A stretch of DNA of 64,000 bases from assembly GCF_001580455.1 (NCBI RefSeq), contig NZ_CP010951.1, positions 2,691,001-2,755,000 of the forward strand. The letters are read 5' to 3'. Below are positions 35,647 to 45,115 of the stretch, piece after piece; within the stretch, counting starts at the first letter, position 1, and every line of letters begins with the position of its first letter. The stretch is from Ramlibacter tataouinensis. GTDB taxonomy: Bacteria > Pseudomonadota > Gammaproteobacteria > Burkholderiales > Burkholderiaceae_C. The notes beneath the pieces were generated by a model, which ran no database searches, was not told the DNA's origin, and saw nothing but the letters and a program-made list of their open reading frames with translations. The translations under genes and the position numbers were made by a program.

Positions 35647-37341
35647 TTAGCGAATGCCGTCCGCCACGGCACAGCGGCGGGGGTCCGCCACAGCGATGTA
35701 ATTGCCCGTTTCTTCGTCACGCGTGATGACCGAGAACGAACCCATGTGGTAGTCGTAAGAAGGTGACACAGATACGCGCACTCCAAGTTTGTGCAAGTCC
35801 TCGACGGTTCCGGTTGGAAGTCGGTCCTCGATGACTATCCCGCGCGCTTCGGTCATCGGCAGCATTCGCGGTGCATCGACGGCAGCATATGGGTCAAGCT
35901 TGAAGTCCAGCAAGTAGCTCAGGACTTGAGGAACCGTGCAATGCACGTTGCCTGGCGAACCCGCTGAAGCGATCGGTCGGCCGTTCTTCAGCACCATGGT
36001 ATTGCCGATGATGCAACGTGACTTAGCATTGGGCACCAGCGTCGCATCCATAGGGCTTTGCAAGTTGCCGAACGTCGCGTGACTTCCGACCATGGGGATC
36101 CCCTCGACGACCATGCCCGGAATGCCGGAACCTTGCAGTGTGTTCATCATCTGCACCCAGTTACCCTCTGAGTCGACGACGGCCAGTTCGCATGATCCCG
36201 ACGGTTGATCGCTGTTTGATTTCGCGAGACGTGGCTTGCCACCCGTGCCGGTGAACGCCGACATCAGATCTCCACCTGCTGCAGCGTCGCCAGAAAGCTT
36301 GATGTGCTGAGTCAGGTCGACCTTCGGGCGGGACTTGGAAATCATCTTTGCTAGATGAGCGTGGTAGCCGTCATCGAGGAGTTCATCTCGCGGCACACCG
36401 TAGATCGAGTCATCCTGGGCATACTCCCAGTGTCGCTGCGCCTGCCGCAGTGCATGGCCCATGGCCCACACGTGGTCAGCACTCCCGGGTTTCATTTCTC
36501 GAATGCCGAGGTGCTTTAGTACGCCGAGCGTGATGGCAATGTAGATACCCTGAGCCTGCGGCGGCCCAAGGCTGACGATTTCGAGATCGTGGTATGCGAA
36601 TTTCAAAGGATCCACCCAGCGCGGCGGTACCTCTGTCATGTGATCCATCTTGATCTTCCAGCCCATGTCGTTGGCCTTTTTTACGAAGGCTTCCGCCCAG
36701 CGGCCGGTGATCATGTAGTCGGGGCCGTGTTCTGCGACTGCACGCAGTGTCTTCGCCATTCCCGGAGGCACGAAGATATCGCCTACATTGGGAAAGAAGC
36801 CATTCGGCTGGTAGAAGTCGCGGCCTTCCGGGAAGTAGGTGATGAACTTCTCACCGAAGATGTTCACGCCGAATTCAAACGTCGATACTGGGTGCCCCTG
36901 CTCGGCCCACTTCACCGCGGGCGCGCAAAGGTCGCCCCATGAACGGCTGCCGAAGCGCTCGTGGATCGCCTTCAGCCCCGGCATGAAGCCGGGAATGATT
37001 GCCGACGGGGGCATCGCCGCGTATGAGCCCATCGACGGGGGCACTGGTTTGAAGGGCGGCAGCCCGGAAGGGAACGCGCCGAGGCTGTCGAGCTGGTGGA
37101 CCTTGCCAGTCTTCGCTTCGTAGTAGAGGAACGTGACCAAGCCGGTGTGATTGGTCATGAACGGTTCAACGGCCGCTTGCACGAGGCATCCTGCGATTCC
37201 AGCGTCGGCCGCGTTGCCGCCCGCTTTGAGCACGTCCACCATCACTTCGGTGACGATGGCGGAATCGGTGGTGACCGCGGCCTTCAGGCCGCCCACTGCG
37301 GCTTTGGGGCCGGGGTTGACAATGTACTTCGAGAAATCCAT
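35647..37341 (-). CDS. Gamma-glutamyltransferase-family protein (paralogue 3, divergent)
   Basis: A 564-residue GGT-superfamily protein, more distant from the two other copies than they are from each other. VLKAGGNAADAGIAG (38-52) matches the GGT GGNAvDAA motif. The nucleophile region is PSGSCELAVVDSEGN (380-394), aligning Ser383 with the catalytic Thr. The C-terminal SAGSPGNVHCTVPQVL recalls the glycine-rich GGSPGG oxyanion region of true GGTs. No signal peptide. It is co-directional with an upstream AraC-family gene (93 bp) and with the amidohydrolase downstream. Confidence 0.85.
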   Translation of the reverse strand: MDFSKYIVNPGPKAAVGGLKAAVTTDSAIVTEVMVDVLKAGGNAADAGIAGCLVQAAVEPFMTNHTGLVTFLYYEAKTGKVHQLDSLGAFPSGLPPFKPVPPSMGSYAAMPPSAIIPGFMPGLKAIHERFGSRSWGDLCAPAVKWAEQGHPVSTFEFGVNIFGEKFITYFPEGRDFYQPNGFFPNVGDIFVPPGMAKTLRAVAEHGPDYMITGRWAEAFVKKANDMGWKIKMDHMTEVPPRWVDPLKFAYHDLEIVSLGPPQAQGIYIAITLGVLKHLGIREMKPGSADHVWAMGHALRQAQRHWEYAQDDSIYGVPRDELLDDGYHAHLAKMISKSRPKVDLTQHIKLSGDAAAGGDLMSAFTGTGGKPRLAKSNSDQPSGSCELAVVDSEGNWVQMMNTLQGSGIPGMVVEGIPMVGSHATFGNLQSPMDATLVPNAKSRCIIGNTMVLKNGRPIASAGSPGNVHCTVPQVLSYLLDFKLDPYAAVDAPRMLPMTEARGIVIEDRLPTGTVEDLHKLGVRVSVSPSYDYHMGSFSVITRDEETGNYIAVADPRRCAVADGIR

Positions 37342-37434
37342 GGAGCCCTCTCTGATAAGACGAGGGCATACCTTACGGACACGGTCGCGTCCGCGCTTCG
37401 GCAGGCGTCAGGGCTTCTTAGGATTTTTAAACGA

Positions 37435-38451
37435 TCAGTGCAGAGCGGGCTGACTTTCGTCCGTGCGCATACGCACCTGTGCGGCAAACTCCCTCGGCGA
37501 CATCCCCGTGACTTCGCGGAACGCAGTCGTGAAACTGCTCTGGTGTTGGTATCCGACTGCGTCAGATACCTGGCCCACATTCAGCTTTCCTTCGACGATG
37601 AGCGCCTGCGCGCGTTCGATCCGGCGGTGCAGCGTGTACTCCTGCGGAGTCACGCCGATGCAGCTGCGAAAGAGTTGATTGATCTTCGTACGATTCGTGC
37701 CCAGTTCCGACGCAAGCTCCTGCAGCTTGGGCGGCTGGGTACAGCGATCGAGAAGGATGCGCCTCGCATTCGCAAGCAACTCCGCGTCCCTACCGCGCAG
37801 TCCGAACGATTGCCCTGAAGAAAAGCGGGCCTTCCAAGTCGACGCGACAAGTGCGAGTAGTTCGGCCGCACGCCCCTCGATTTGCATCTGCCTCAGGCCC
37901 CCGGTCAACCGGCTATGGCGCAAATCCTCGACCAGCGCCGCGATCTCTGGGCGCATCGGCAACGTCGCCTCCATAGCGGGAACGTCACGTCCGTCTTCGA
38001 TGAAGCGTTGTAACGGAGGAGGCAGGTCATCAGCTACTACTCCATAGTGCTCAAACAAGGCGCGCGGCTGCATGAGGACGGTAATGGCGCATTGGTGCCG
38101 CCCCGCCCCGATCCTGACATTCATTGGCGTGCCCCGTGGAATCGTCGAGACGGTGATTTCCGGGATGCGGAACACCCATGGAGCAGTGCCTCGAGGCTCG
38201 TAGCTGCAGTTGGTGGATACTGCTGCCCGCACAAGGAGAAGATCGGAGGTTGCCTCGGCCTGGTAGGTGATCTCCCGGTCGAATCTTGCGTCTACAAGGG
38301 AAACGATCGCCGACTTCGTCAAATAGCTAGTCATGGTTCCGCCCCCCGCGCCGAGCTGGCCAAGATCGTAGAAGCGGGTCGAGCCGGAGGAGAGAGACTC
38401 GGGTAGCTGCCTCAAGGCCCGCTCAGAAAACTTAAGTAAATGTTCTACCAT
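37435..38451 (-). CDS. AraC-family transcriptional regulator
   Basis: A 338-residue regulator. The first ~220 residues form a ligand-sensing domain of the AraC-binding/PchR-like type. The C-terminal ~100 residues hold two helix-turn-helices, KLQELASELGTNRTKINQLFRS and LNVGQVSDAVGYQHQSSFTTAFREVTG, with the family ending TGMSPREFAAQVR. It is divergent from a TetR gene and upstream of the GGT/amidohydrolase pair on the same strand, so it may activate them on sensing substrate. Confidence 0.92.
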   Translation of the reverse strand: MVEHLLKFSERALRQLPESLSSGSTRFYDLGQLGAGGGTMTSYLTKSAIVSLVDARFDREITYQAEATSDLLLVRAAVSTNCSYEPRGTAPWVFRIPEITVSTIPRGTPMNVRIGAGRHQCAITVLMQPRALFEHYGVVADDLPPPLQRFIEDGRDVPAMEATLPMRPEIAALVEDLRHSRLTGGLRQMQIEGRAAELLALVASTWKARFSSGQSFGLRGRDAELLANARRILLDRCTQPPKLQELASELGTNRTKINQLFRSCIGVTPQEYTLHRRIERAQALIVEGKLNVGQVSDAVGYQHQSSFTTAFREVTGMSPREFAAQVRMRTDESQPALH

Positions 38452-38570
38452 GGGATCCCCAAGACATTCAGTGGTGTATTATTTAAATCGGAAGAGGACT
38501 TCCGGTCAAGCGGAATTTTCTGGCTGATCAGAGGATATGCATACAGTAGTGCACGCTATGGAGGATGGTT

Positions 38571-39188
38571 GTGGCAAATCTCGTTCCCAAGGTCCCGGCA
38601 GAGACCTGGCTGGCAACAGCGCAGCAGGTGCTCGTCGAAGAGGGAATCGACGCCGTCAAGGTTGATCGCCTTGCGCAACGGCTCGGGGTGACGCGCGGCG
38701 GCTTTTATCATCACTTCAACGACCGAGCGGATCTTCTTTCGCGACTGCTCGCACTCTGGAGCGGCACCGCGCTTTTTGTTCCGCCCGGACTGTCACTTCG
38801 TAGTCCGGCTGAGGCGCTTCAGGCAATCGACGGCGTTGTCGAGCATCTGATACGCGAGGATTCCTACGACCCCCATTTCGACCTCGCAGTCCGTGAGTGG
38901 GCGAGATCGGATGCTTCGGTGGCAGCGGCCGTCGCAGGAATGGACGCAGAGCGCATCGCGGCCCTCTACAAGATCTTTCTCGCACTGGGCTGCAACAAGC
39001 AGGAAGCAGACATTCGTGCTCGCGTGTTCTATTTCCACCAGATCGGGTACTACGCAATAGGCATCGCTGAGCCTGACTCAGGCCGTCGCGAGAGAGCTCG
39101 CGTCTATCTGGAAATCCTTTGCGGTGAGGCCAACCTAGCACGCGCACGCTCACATGCCGTGGAGGAGAAGCATCGAGCGCCGGCTTAG
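38571..39188 (+). CDS. TetR-family transcriptional regulator
   Basis: A ~205-residue regulator. N-terminal DNA-binding domain: AQQVLVEEGIDAVKVDRLAQRLGVTRGGFYHHFNDRADLL, the TetR signature. The C-terminal helices form the ligand pocket. GTG at 38571 is chosen because GGAGG sits about six to eight bases upstream; ATG at 38565 is too close to that site. It lies 90 bp before the sarcosine oxidase operon on the same strand and probably controls it or the divergent AraC gene. Confidence 0.9.
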   Translation: MANLVPKVPAETWLATAQQVLVEEGIDAVKVDRLAQRLGVTRGGFYHHFNDRADLLSRLLALWSGTALFVPPGLSLRSPAEALQAIDGVVEHLIREDSYDPHFDLAVREWARSDASVAAAVAGMDAERIAALYKIFLALGCNKQEADIRARVFYFHQIGYYAIGIAEPDSGRRERARVYLEILCGEANLARARSHAVEEKHRAPA

Positions 39189-39277
39189 ATGGCCGGTTCC
39201 TTGAAGCCGATGGCCTAATTTTCCCTTGCTCAAGCCAAAGCCATCGCCCTTCGTTGTCGGTACGCTCGAGTGCATCT

Positions 39278-40528
39278 ATGCGTACACGATATTCCGCTTG
39301 GAATCTTCTCGCTGCTTCTCCAGGTCATCAGGACTGGGCGCCAGCCTGGCGTGAAGCCGAGCCAAAAAAGCGATATGACGTCATCATCATCGGCGGTGGC
39401 GGCCATGGACTCGCAACCGCTTACTACCTTGCGAAGAACCACGGCATTCGGGACGTCGCGATCGTCGAGGCTGGCTGGCTGGGCGGAGGCAATACTGGCC
39501 GCAACACCACGATCATCCGGTCAAACTATTTGTACCCGGAGAGTGCGCGCCTCTATGAGCATTCGCTTCGTCTCTATGAAGGACTGTCGAAAGAGCTGAA
39601 CTACAACATCATGTTCAGCCAGCGCGGCATCGTAACGACCGCGCACAGTCGGCACGATCTCGATGCGCAGAGCCGGTGGGCAAATGCGATGAGGTGCAAT
39701 GGGATTGACGCGGAGCTGCTGGATGTCGAGCAGATGCGCGCTTTGATCCCGCGTTTGAATTTGAGTAAGGAATCGCGCTTTCCCATCTTGGGCGGTTTCA
39801 TTCAGAGGCGGGCTGGACCGGCACGCCACGACGCGGTCGCCTGGGGATATGCGCGGGGTGCCTCCGCATTGGGCGTTGACATCATTCAGGGCTGCCCGGT
39901 CACGGGCTTTATCAAAGAAGGTGCCCGCGTCGCAGGTGTTCAGACTCCGCGCGGCGACATTCGTGCGGAAAAGGTCGCGATGGCCGTCGCCGGCCATTCC
40001 ACTGTACTGGCATCGATGGCGGGGTTCCGCTTGCCGGTCACGAGTTATGGCCTGCAGGCCATGGTGAGCGAGCCGATCAAGCCCGTCCTCGACACAGTCA
40101 TGCTTTCACCCGCCGTTGGAGCTTATTGGAGTCAAAGCGACAAGGGTGAAATCGTATTTGGCGGAGCTCTCGACCACTTCCCTTCCTATGCGCAACGCGG
40201 GAGCTATGCGATCACACAACAAGTCCTTGCCGCGACGTTGGAGATGTTTCCATCGTTCTCGCGCCTACGAATGTTGCGCCAATGGGCCGGCATCGTGGAC
40301 GTCGTGCAGGACTCGAGCCCCATTATCGGCCCGACGCCAGTTCCAGGCCTCTACATCAATTGCGGCTGGGGCACAGGCGGCTTCAAGGCAATACCCGTTG
40401 GCGGATGGACGCTTGCGCATGTGTTGGCCACCGGCCGCAATCACGAACTCGCCGAGCCGTTCCAGCTTGAGCGTTTCGCCACGGGCCGCTTGATCGACGA
40501 AGCCGCGGCAGCGGGAATCGCGCATTGA
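39278..40528 (+). CDS. soxB: Sarcosine oxidase beta subunit
   Basis: A 416-residue flavoprotein of heterotetrameric sarcosine oxidase, which demethylates sarcosine to glycine with H2O2 and 5,10-methylene-THF. The dinucleotide-binding motif is VIIIGGGGHGLATAYYLA (35-52). The covalent FMN site is His184 in PARHDAVAWGYAR. The C-terminal GWGTGGFKAIPVGG is a typical FAD end motif. The ATG at 39278 gives the family start MRTRYSAW. First gene of soxB-soxD-soxA-soxG-purU. Confidence 0.95.
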   Translation: MRTRYSAWNLLAASPGHQDWAPAWREAEPKKRYDVIIIGGGGHGLATAYYLAKNHGIRDVAIVEAGWLGGGNTGRNTTIIRSNYLYPESARLYEHSLRLYEGLSKELNYNIMFSQRGIVTTAHSRHDLDAQSRWANAMRCNGIDAELLDVEQMRALIPRLNLSKESRFPILGGFIQRRAGPARHDAVAWGYARGASALGVDIIQGCPVTGFIKEGARVAGVQTPRGDIRAEKVAMAVAGHSTVLASMAGFRLPVTSYGLQAMVSEPIKPVLDTVMLSPAVGAYWSQSDKGEIVFGGALDHFPSYAQRGSYAITQQVLAATLEMFPSFSRLRMLRQWAGIVDVVQDSSPIIGPTPVPGLYINCGWGTGGFKAIPVGGWTLAHVLATGRNHELAEPFQLERFATGRLIDEAAAAGIAH

Positions 40529-40544
40529 CAAGGACGCGACACAC

Positions 40545-40820
40545 ATGATGCAAATCGAGTGCCCGAATTGCGGGCCCCGCCCCGAGAATGAGTTCCATTG
40601 CGGAGGGCAAAGTCACATTCAGCGGCCGCCTCTTGCATGCTCCGACGAAGCATGGGGCGAATACATTTTCGGTCGCGACAACCCGAAGGGTGACCACGCT
40701 GAACGTTGGCGGCATACGTTCGGATGCGGCCGCTGGTTCAACATGATCCGCAGCACCGCGACGCACGAAATCAAGGTCATCTACGCGATGACCGAACCGC
40801 GCCCGAGGGGGACGTCCTAA
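40545..40820 (+). CDS. soxD: Sarcosine oxidase delta subunit
   Basis: A 91-residue small subunit that binds zinc. N-terminal CPNCGPRPENEF carries the CxxC, and HAERWRHTFGCGRWFNMIR the remaining ligands. It begins 16 bases after soxB, and its stop overlaps the ATG of soxA (TAATG). A second ATG at 40548 is equally possible as the start. Confidence 0.96.
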   Translation: MMQIECPNCGPRPENEFHCGGQSHIQRPPLACSDEAWGEYIFGRDNPKGDHAERWRHTFGCGRWFNMIRSTATHEIKVIYAMTEPRPRGTS

Positions 40821-43687
40821 TGGCTGGTTATCGACTGCCCGAACCCGCGGGAAATGCGCTGAATCGCCGCCGAGCGATCAGCTTCAAGTTCAATGGCGAT
40901 GACCTCTCCGGCTTTGCCGGCGACACTCTGGCGTCAGCCCTTCTCGCGAATGGAGAGCGGCTGATCGGCCGTAGCTTCAAGTACCACCGTCCCCGTGGCA
41001 TCGTCTCCTGCGGTGTCGAGGAACCCACTGGCTTGTTTGATATCGGTGACCGCGCAGCGCGCGTGGCGAACACGAGGGCCACTGACGTCGCGCTCACCGA
41101 AGGCATGGTCGCGCGGACGGGCAATGCTTGGCCGAGTGTCCGGTTCGATGTCGGAGCGATTAACTCGCTTTTTGCGTCGGTGCTGACGGCAGGCTTTTAC
41201 TACAAGACGTTCATGTGGCCGGATTGGCGACTCTTCGAGCCAATGATCCGCAAGATGGCAGGATTGGGCTTCGCCGGCGACGGGCCAGACCCCGACCGTT
41301 ATGACGAGCTGTCGCTAAGGGCTGAAGTCCTGGTAGTTGGTGCGGGCCTAGCGGGTCTTGAGGCTGCGGTTGCCGCTGCAGAACAGGGTGCGCAAGTCCT
41401 GCTTGTCGAATCGGATACGTGGATGGGCGGATGGGCTGCGACCGTCGCGGCCGGGTCTGGAAAAGACGGCGCAGATATGCGCAGAACCGTAGCCTCTCTG
41501 ATCGAGCGTGCGTCCAAAGCTGGCGTCACCATACGAATGGGGACGACAGTTTTCGGCCTATATGACCACGGTCTGGCGGTTGCTGTTGAGAACGGTTCGA
41601 GGGTTGTTCGCGAAAGAACGATCAAGATCCGTGCCGGCCGTACGATCCTTGCAACGGGCGCGTTTGATCGGCCAATGCTATTTCCCGACAACGATCGCCC
41701 CGGCGTGATGTTCGCTCATGGTGCCGAGCGATATGCCGCTCACTATGGCGTGGCGGTCGGCAAACGCGTAGTAGTTGCGAGCTCGTGCCAAGCGGGCCTA
41801 GATCTGGTTACGCGCTTGCGTGGCTGGGGAGTCAACGTGGTGAGCGTCTTGGACTTCCGGAAGGGCGACTATGTTGTTGGAGTCCGTGGGCGAACCGAAG
41901 TGACGGGGGTCACGTTCGTAAGCCAAGGCGACCCAAAGCACCGCAACATCGAAGCCGACACTCTTCTGCATACTGGTGGTCTCACGCCGAATGTCAGCTT
42001 GCATTCGCAAGCGGGAGGGGGGCTGAGGTGGGACGACGAGGCATCGATGTTCGTCCCTTCACGTTTGGCGCAGGGTGTCGGTGTGGTGGGCGCGTGCGCT
42101 GGGGTGTTCGACCTCGGGGACGCGCTCGAGCATGCCCGCCAGGTGGGACTGGGTCGTATCGTCGATGCCCCTGTTGGGGGAGCCGGACACATTCCGGCGG
42201 TTAACAGTCCGCCGAAGGAACTGCTTGCAGGATCCTCAGGCAAGACCTTTGTCGATTTGCAGAACGACGTCTGCGAAACGGACGTGGCGCTGGCGGCACG
42301 CGAAAACTACCGGTCTGTGGAGCATCTCAAGCGGTACACCACCACAGGGATGGCGACCGATCAGGGGAAGACGAGCAACGTGAACGCCCTGGTCACGATG
42401 GGTCGACTCACGAGTCGCACGCCCAACCAGGTGGGAACAACGAAATTTCGGCCGCCGTATAAGCCTGTCACGCTCGGAGCCATCGTTGCCGGCCGAGGCG
42501 GAGAGCGCTACCGGCCGCTGAAGCGCATGCCCGCACACGCGTTTCATCAGTCTCGCGGCGCCTTGTTCGAAGAGTTTGGTGGTTGGTTGCGACCTGCCGC
42601 TTACCCGAAGGGGGATGAAAGCCTCGAAGCAGCCGCCGAGCGCGAAGCAGCGCATACGCGCAACAGCGTCAGTCTCTTCGAGGGATCGCCGCTCGGAAAG
42701 ATTGAGGTCTACGGCCCGGACGCTGCAGCGTTCCTGGACCTAATGTATGTCGGCAACATCAGCACGATCGCGGTCGGCAACGCGCGGTACGGATTGATGC
42801 TGAACGAAAATGGCATTGTCGTTGACGATGGCATCGTAGCCCGTCTCGGGCCGGAGCACTTCTGGGTTAATACCACCAGCGGAGGAGCAGAGCGCGCCGC
42901 TCTGGCCTTTGAAGAATGGCTTCAGTGCGAGTTCGTCGACATGCATGTCTTCGTGCAGCCCGTTGTCAGCCAATGGGGCAATGTCACTGTTGCAGGACCG
43001 AAAGCCTGGAAGCTTCTGGAGGCGGCAGGGTTCGGCGCCGAACTCTCTCCCGCAGCGATGAAGCACATGACGATGCGGGAGGTCGACTACGCGGGCGTGC
43101 GGATGCGCGTGATGCGGGCGAGTTTCAGCGGCGAGTTGGGATATGAGATCAACGTTCCCGCTCTGCACACGCAGGCGCTGATGGAGCGGCTTTGGCGAGC
43201 TGGCGGTGCGTTCGGCCTTGATGTCGGCATGTATGGGATCGAAGCGCTGATGCTGATGCGCCTAGAAAAGGGCTTTTTGCACGTTGGCGCCGACACCGAT
43301 GGCACGACCCTCCCTCAAGACGTCGGAATGGCTCGTGGTTTGGACAAGAAGGCGGCGAATTTTGTCGGACGCCGTTCAATGCTCCGCGCTGCCGGGCAGG
43401 ATCCCAGCCGTATGCAACTGGTAGGCCTTGTTCCAACCGACAAGCGAACGCGCCTTCCTGTTGGCGCCCACATCGTTCCGCATCGGCCTCCTTCACCTAT
43501 CGAAGGATTCGTCACAAGCAGCGGATTCAGTCCGGCATTGCGCCATCCGGTAGCTCTCGCAATGCTCACGCGCGGCACGCAGCGCATCGGCGAACGGCTG
43601 CGGATCTATCACCTTGACACCGAGATCGAGGCGGAAGTCGTAAAGACGCCATTCTTCGATCCCGCGGGAGAACGACTACATGGTTGA
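40820..43687 (+). CDS. soxA: Sarcosine oxidase alpha subunit
   Basis: A 955-residue multidomain subunit. The N-terminal ferredoxin-like fold (FKYHRPRGIVSCG) is followed by an NAD/FAD domain with VLVVGAGLAGLEAAVAAAEQG and a central region that channels electrons. From about residue 590 comes a GcvT/aminomethyltransferase domain (LFEGSPLGKIEVYGPDAAAFL, SFSGELGYEINVP) that binds tetrahydrofolate and captures formaldehyde as 5,10-methylene-THF. The ATG at 40820 overlaps the soxD stop. Length is the usual ~960-1000. Confidence 0.96.
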   Translation: MAGYRLPEPAGNALNRRRAISFKFNGDDLSGFAGDTLASALLANGERLIGRSFKYHRPRGIVSCGVEEPTGLFDIGDRAARVANTRATDVALTEGMVARTGNAWPSVRFDVGAINSLFASVLTAGFYYKTFMWPDWRLFEPMIRKMAGLGFAGDGPDPDRYDELSLRAEVLVVGAGLAGLEAAVAAAEQGAQVLLVESDTWMGGWAATVAAGSGKDGADMRRTVASLIERASKAGVTIRMGTTVFGLYDHGLAVAVENGSRVVRERTIKIRAGRTILATGAFDRPMLFPDNDRPGVMFAHGAERYAAHYGVAVGKRVVVASSCQAGLDLVTRLRGWGVNVVSVLDFRKGDYVVGVRGRTEVTGVTFVSQGDPKHRNIEADTLLHTGGLTPNVSLHSQAGGGLRWDDEASMFVPSRLAQGVGVVGACAGVFDLGDALEHARQVGLGRIVDAPVGGAGHIPAVNSPPKELLAGSSGKTFVDLQNDVCETDVALAARENYRSVEHLKRYTTTGMATDQGKTSNVNALVTMGRLTSRTPNQVGTTKFRPPYKPVTLGAIVAGRGGERYRPLKRMPAHAFHQSRGALFEEFGGWLRPAAYPKGDESLEAAAEREAAHTRNSVSLFEGSPLGKIEVYGPDAAAFLDLMYVGNISTIAVGNARYGLMLNENGIVVDDGIVARLGPEHFWVNTTSGGAERAALAFEEWLQCEFVDMHVFVQPVVSQWGNVTVAGPKAWKLLEAAGFGAELSPAAMKHMTMREVDYAGVRMRVMRASFSGELGYEINVPALHTQALMERLWRAGGAFGLDVGMYGIEALMLMRLEKGFLHVGADTDGTTLPQDVGMARGLDKKAANFVGRRSMLRAAGQDPSRMQLVGLVPTDKRTRLPVGAHIVPHRPPSPIEGFVTSSGFSPALRHPVALAMLTRGTQRIGERLRIYHLDTEIEAEVVKTPFFDPAGERLHG

Positions 43688-44261
43688 ACCACTAGCACAA
43701 TTCAACAATGCATTTGAGCAGGACTCAGTCCCGTGGATCCAAGCGAGCGGCGGCTTCCCGGGAGTGCGACGCCTGGAGTCAATGCGAGTAGTGATGGTCC
43801 GTCACTTTGGGCAATCGCAAGAAGCTCGAGCCGCGTTCGACCAGGCAGGAGTGACTTGGCCTGCAAAAACGCTTGACATGCATGCAACGAGCGGCCTTGT
43901 CGTTGCGCGTCGGCACCCGGAAGAAGTCATCGTGCTTGGCGAGAGCGCCACTGCGATCAGCGACCTGCTCACCGCGCTTACACCGGGACGGGTACCCAAC
44001 GCCATGGCGATCGACATGACGCATGGTCTTGGAACCGTTGAGCTGCACGGTCCGCGGCTTGATGGATGGCTCGCACGGCTTGTCGATCAGTCGGCAATCC
44101 CCACTGAGGGGCGCGCGAGCCGGTGCCGCCTGGTCGATATTCCAGTCCTGTTGCTGCGTCCTGCGACTGACAGCCTGCGACTGGTCGCCGATCGATCGCT
44201 ATTTCCATATGTTGCCCACTGGCTCGCCTTTTCGCACGAGGGCGCGTTCGAAGATTCATGA
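43680..44261 (+). CDS. soxG: Sarcosine oxidase gamma subunit
   Basis: A 193-residue subunit of the same complex, overlapping soxA by eight bases. Sequence conservation in this family is low. GcvT-like pieces such as IDMTHGLGTVELHGPRLDGWLARL and a C-terminal YVAHWL match SoxG. Its stop overlaps the purU start (ATGA), so the formate-releasing enzyme is translated with the oxidase. Confidence 0.92.
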   Translation: MVEPLAQFNNAFEQDSVPWIQASGGFPGVRRLESMRVVMVRHFGQSQEARAAFDQAGVTWPAKTLDMHATSGLVVARRHPEEVIVLGESATAISDLLTALTPGRVPNAMAIDMTHGLGTVELHGPRLDGWLARLVDQSAIPTEGRASRCRLVDIPVLLLRPATDSLRLVADRSLFPYVAHWLAFSHEGAFEDS

Positions 44262-45115
44262 TGTTCCCGCATTTCATTCTCACAATCCGTTGCCGTGACA
44301 GGGCCGGCATCGTCGCAGCCGTCGCGACAGCACTGGCCGATTCACAGGCCTTCATCACAGAGAGCTCTCACTTCGGCGATCCCGAGACGGAACTGTTCTT
44401 TATGCGAACAGTCTTCCGCCCCACAGGCGCACTTGTCAGCACACTCGAAGACTTCCGGATCGTGCTCGAACCGGTCGCAAAGCGCCTCGGAATGGAACTC
44501 TCCCTGCACCCCGCCGAGCGGCGCACGAAGGTTCTTCTGGCGGTCAGCAAGCACGGCCATTGCCTCAACCACCTGTTGCACCAGTGGCACAGTGGCGAAC
44601 TGCCCATCGACGTCGTCGGAGTTGTGAGCAACCACGAAGATATGCGCCGGCTCGTGGATTGGTATGGACTGCCCTATCACTATCTGCCGATGGCGGACGG
44701 CAAGCAGGCTCAGGAAGCGCGCTTCCGCGACGCGATTGCTTCAAGCGGCGCCGAATTGACGGTGTTGGCGCGTTACATGCAAGTGCTCTCGGACGAAATG
44801 TGCCGGCACCTTGAGGGTCGCTGCATCAACATTCACCACAGCTTCCTACCCAGCTTCAAAGGTGCGAAACCCTATCACCAGGCGTACGCGCGCGGCGTGA
44901 AGGTCGTGGGCGCCACTGCACACTACGTGACCAGTGACCTAGACGAAGGCCCGATCATCGAGCAGGAAACGCAGCGAGTGACGCACGCACTCGAAGCCGA
45001 CACATTCGTGCGTATGGGCAAGGATATTGAGAACGTAGTGCTTGCGAGAGCAGTCCGTTGGCATGCTGAACATCGCGTTATGCTCAACGGAACCCGCACT
45101 GTGGTGTTTCAGTAA
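44258..45115 (+). CDS. purU: Formyltetrahydrofolate deformylase
   Basis: A 285-residue enzyme that hydrolyses 10-formyl-THF to formate and THF. The N-terminal ACT domain (LTIRCRDRAGIVAAVATALAD, 7-27) is followed by a formyltransferase domain with NIHHSFLPSFKGAKPYHQA and the catalytic Asp in TSDLDEGPIIEQ. Placed last in the sox operon it regenerates THF after one-carbon units from sarcosine are oxidised, with FolD (58.6-59.5 kb) as the step between. Confidence 0.96.
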   Translation: MMFPHFILTIRCRDRAGIVAAVATALADSQAFITESSHFGDPETELFFMRTVFRPTGALVSTLEDFRIVLEPVAKRLGMELSLHPAERRTKVLLAVSKHGHCLNHLLHQWHSGELPIDVVGVVSNHEDMRRLVDWYGLPYHYLPMADGKQAQEARFRDAIASSGAELTVLARYMQVLSDEMCRHLEGRCINIHHSFLPSFKGAKPYHQAYARGVKVVGATAHYVTSDLDEGPIIEQETQRVTHALEADTFVRMGKDIENVVLARAVRWHAEHRVMLNGTRTVVFQ

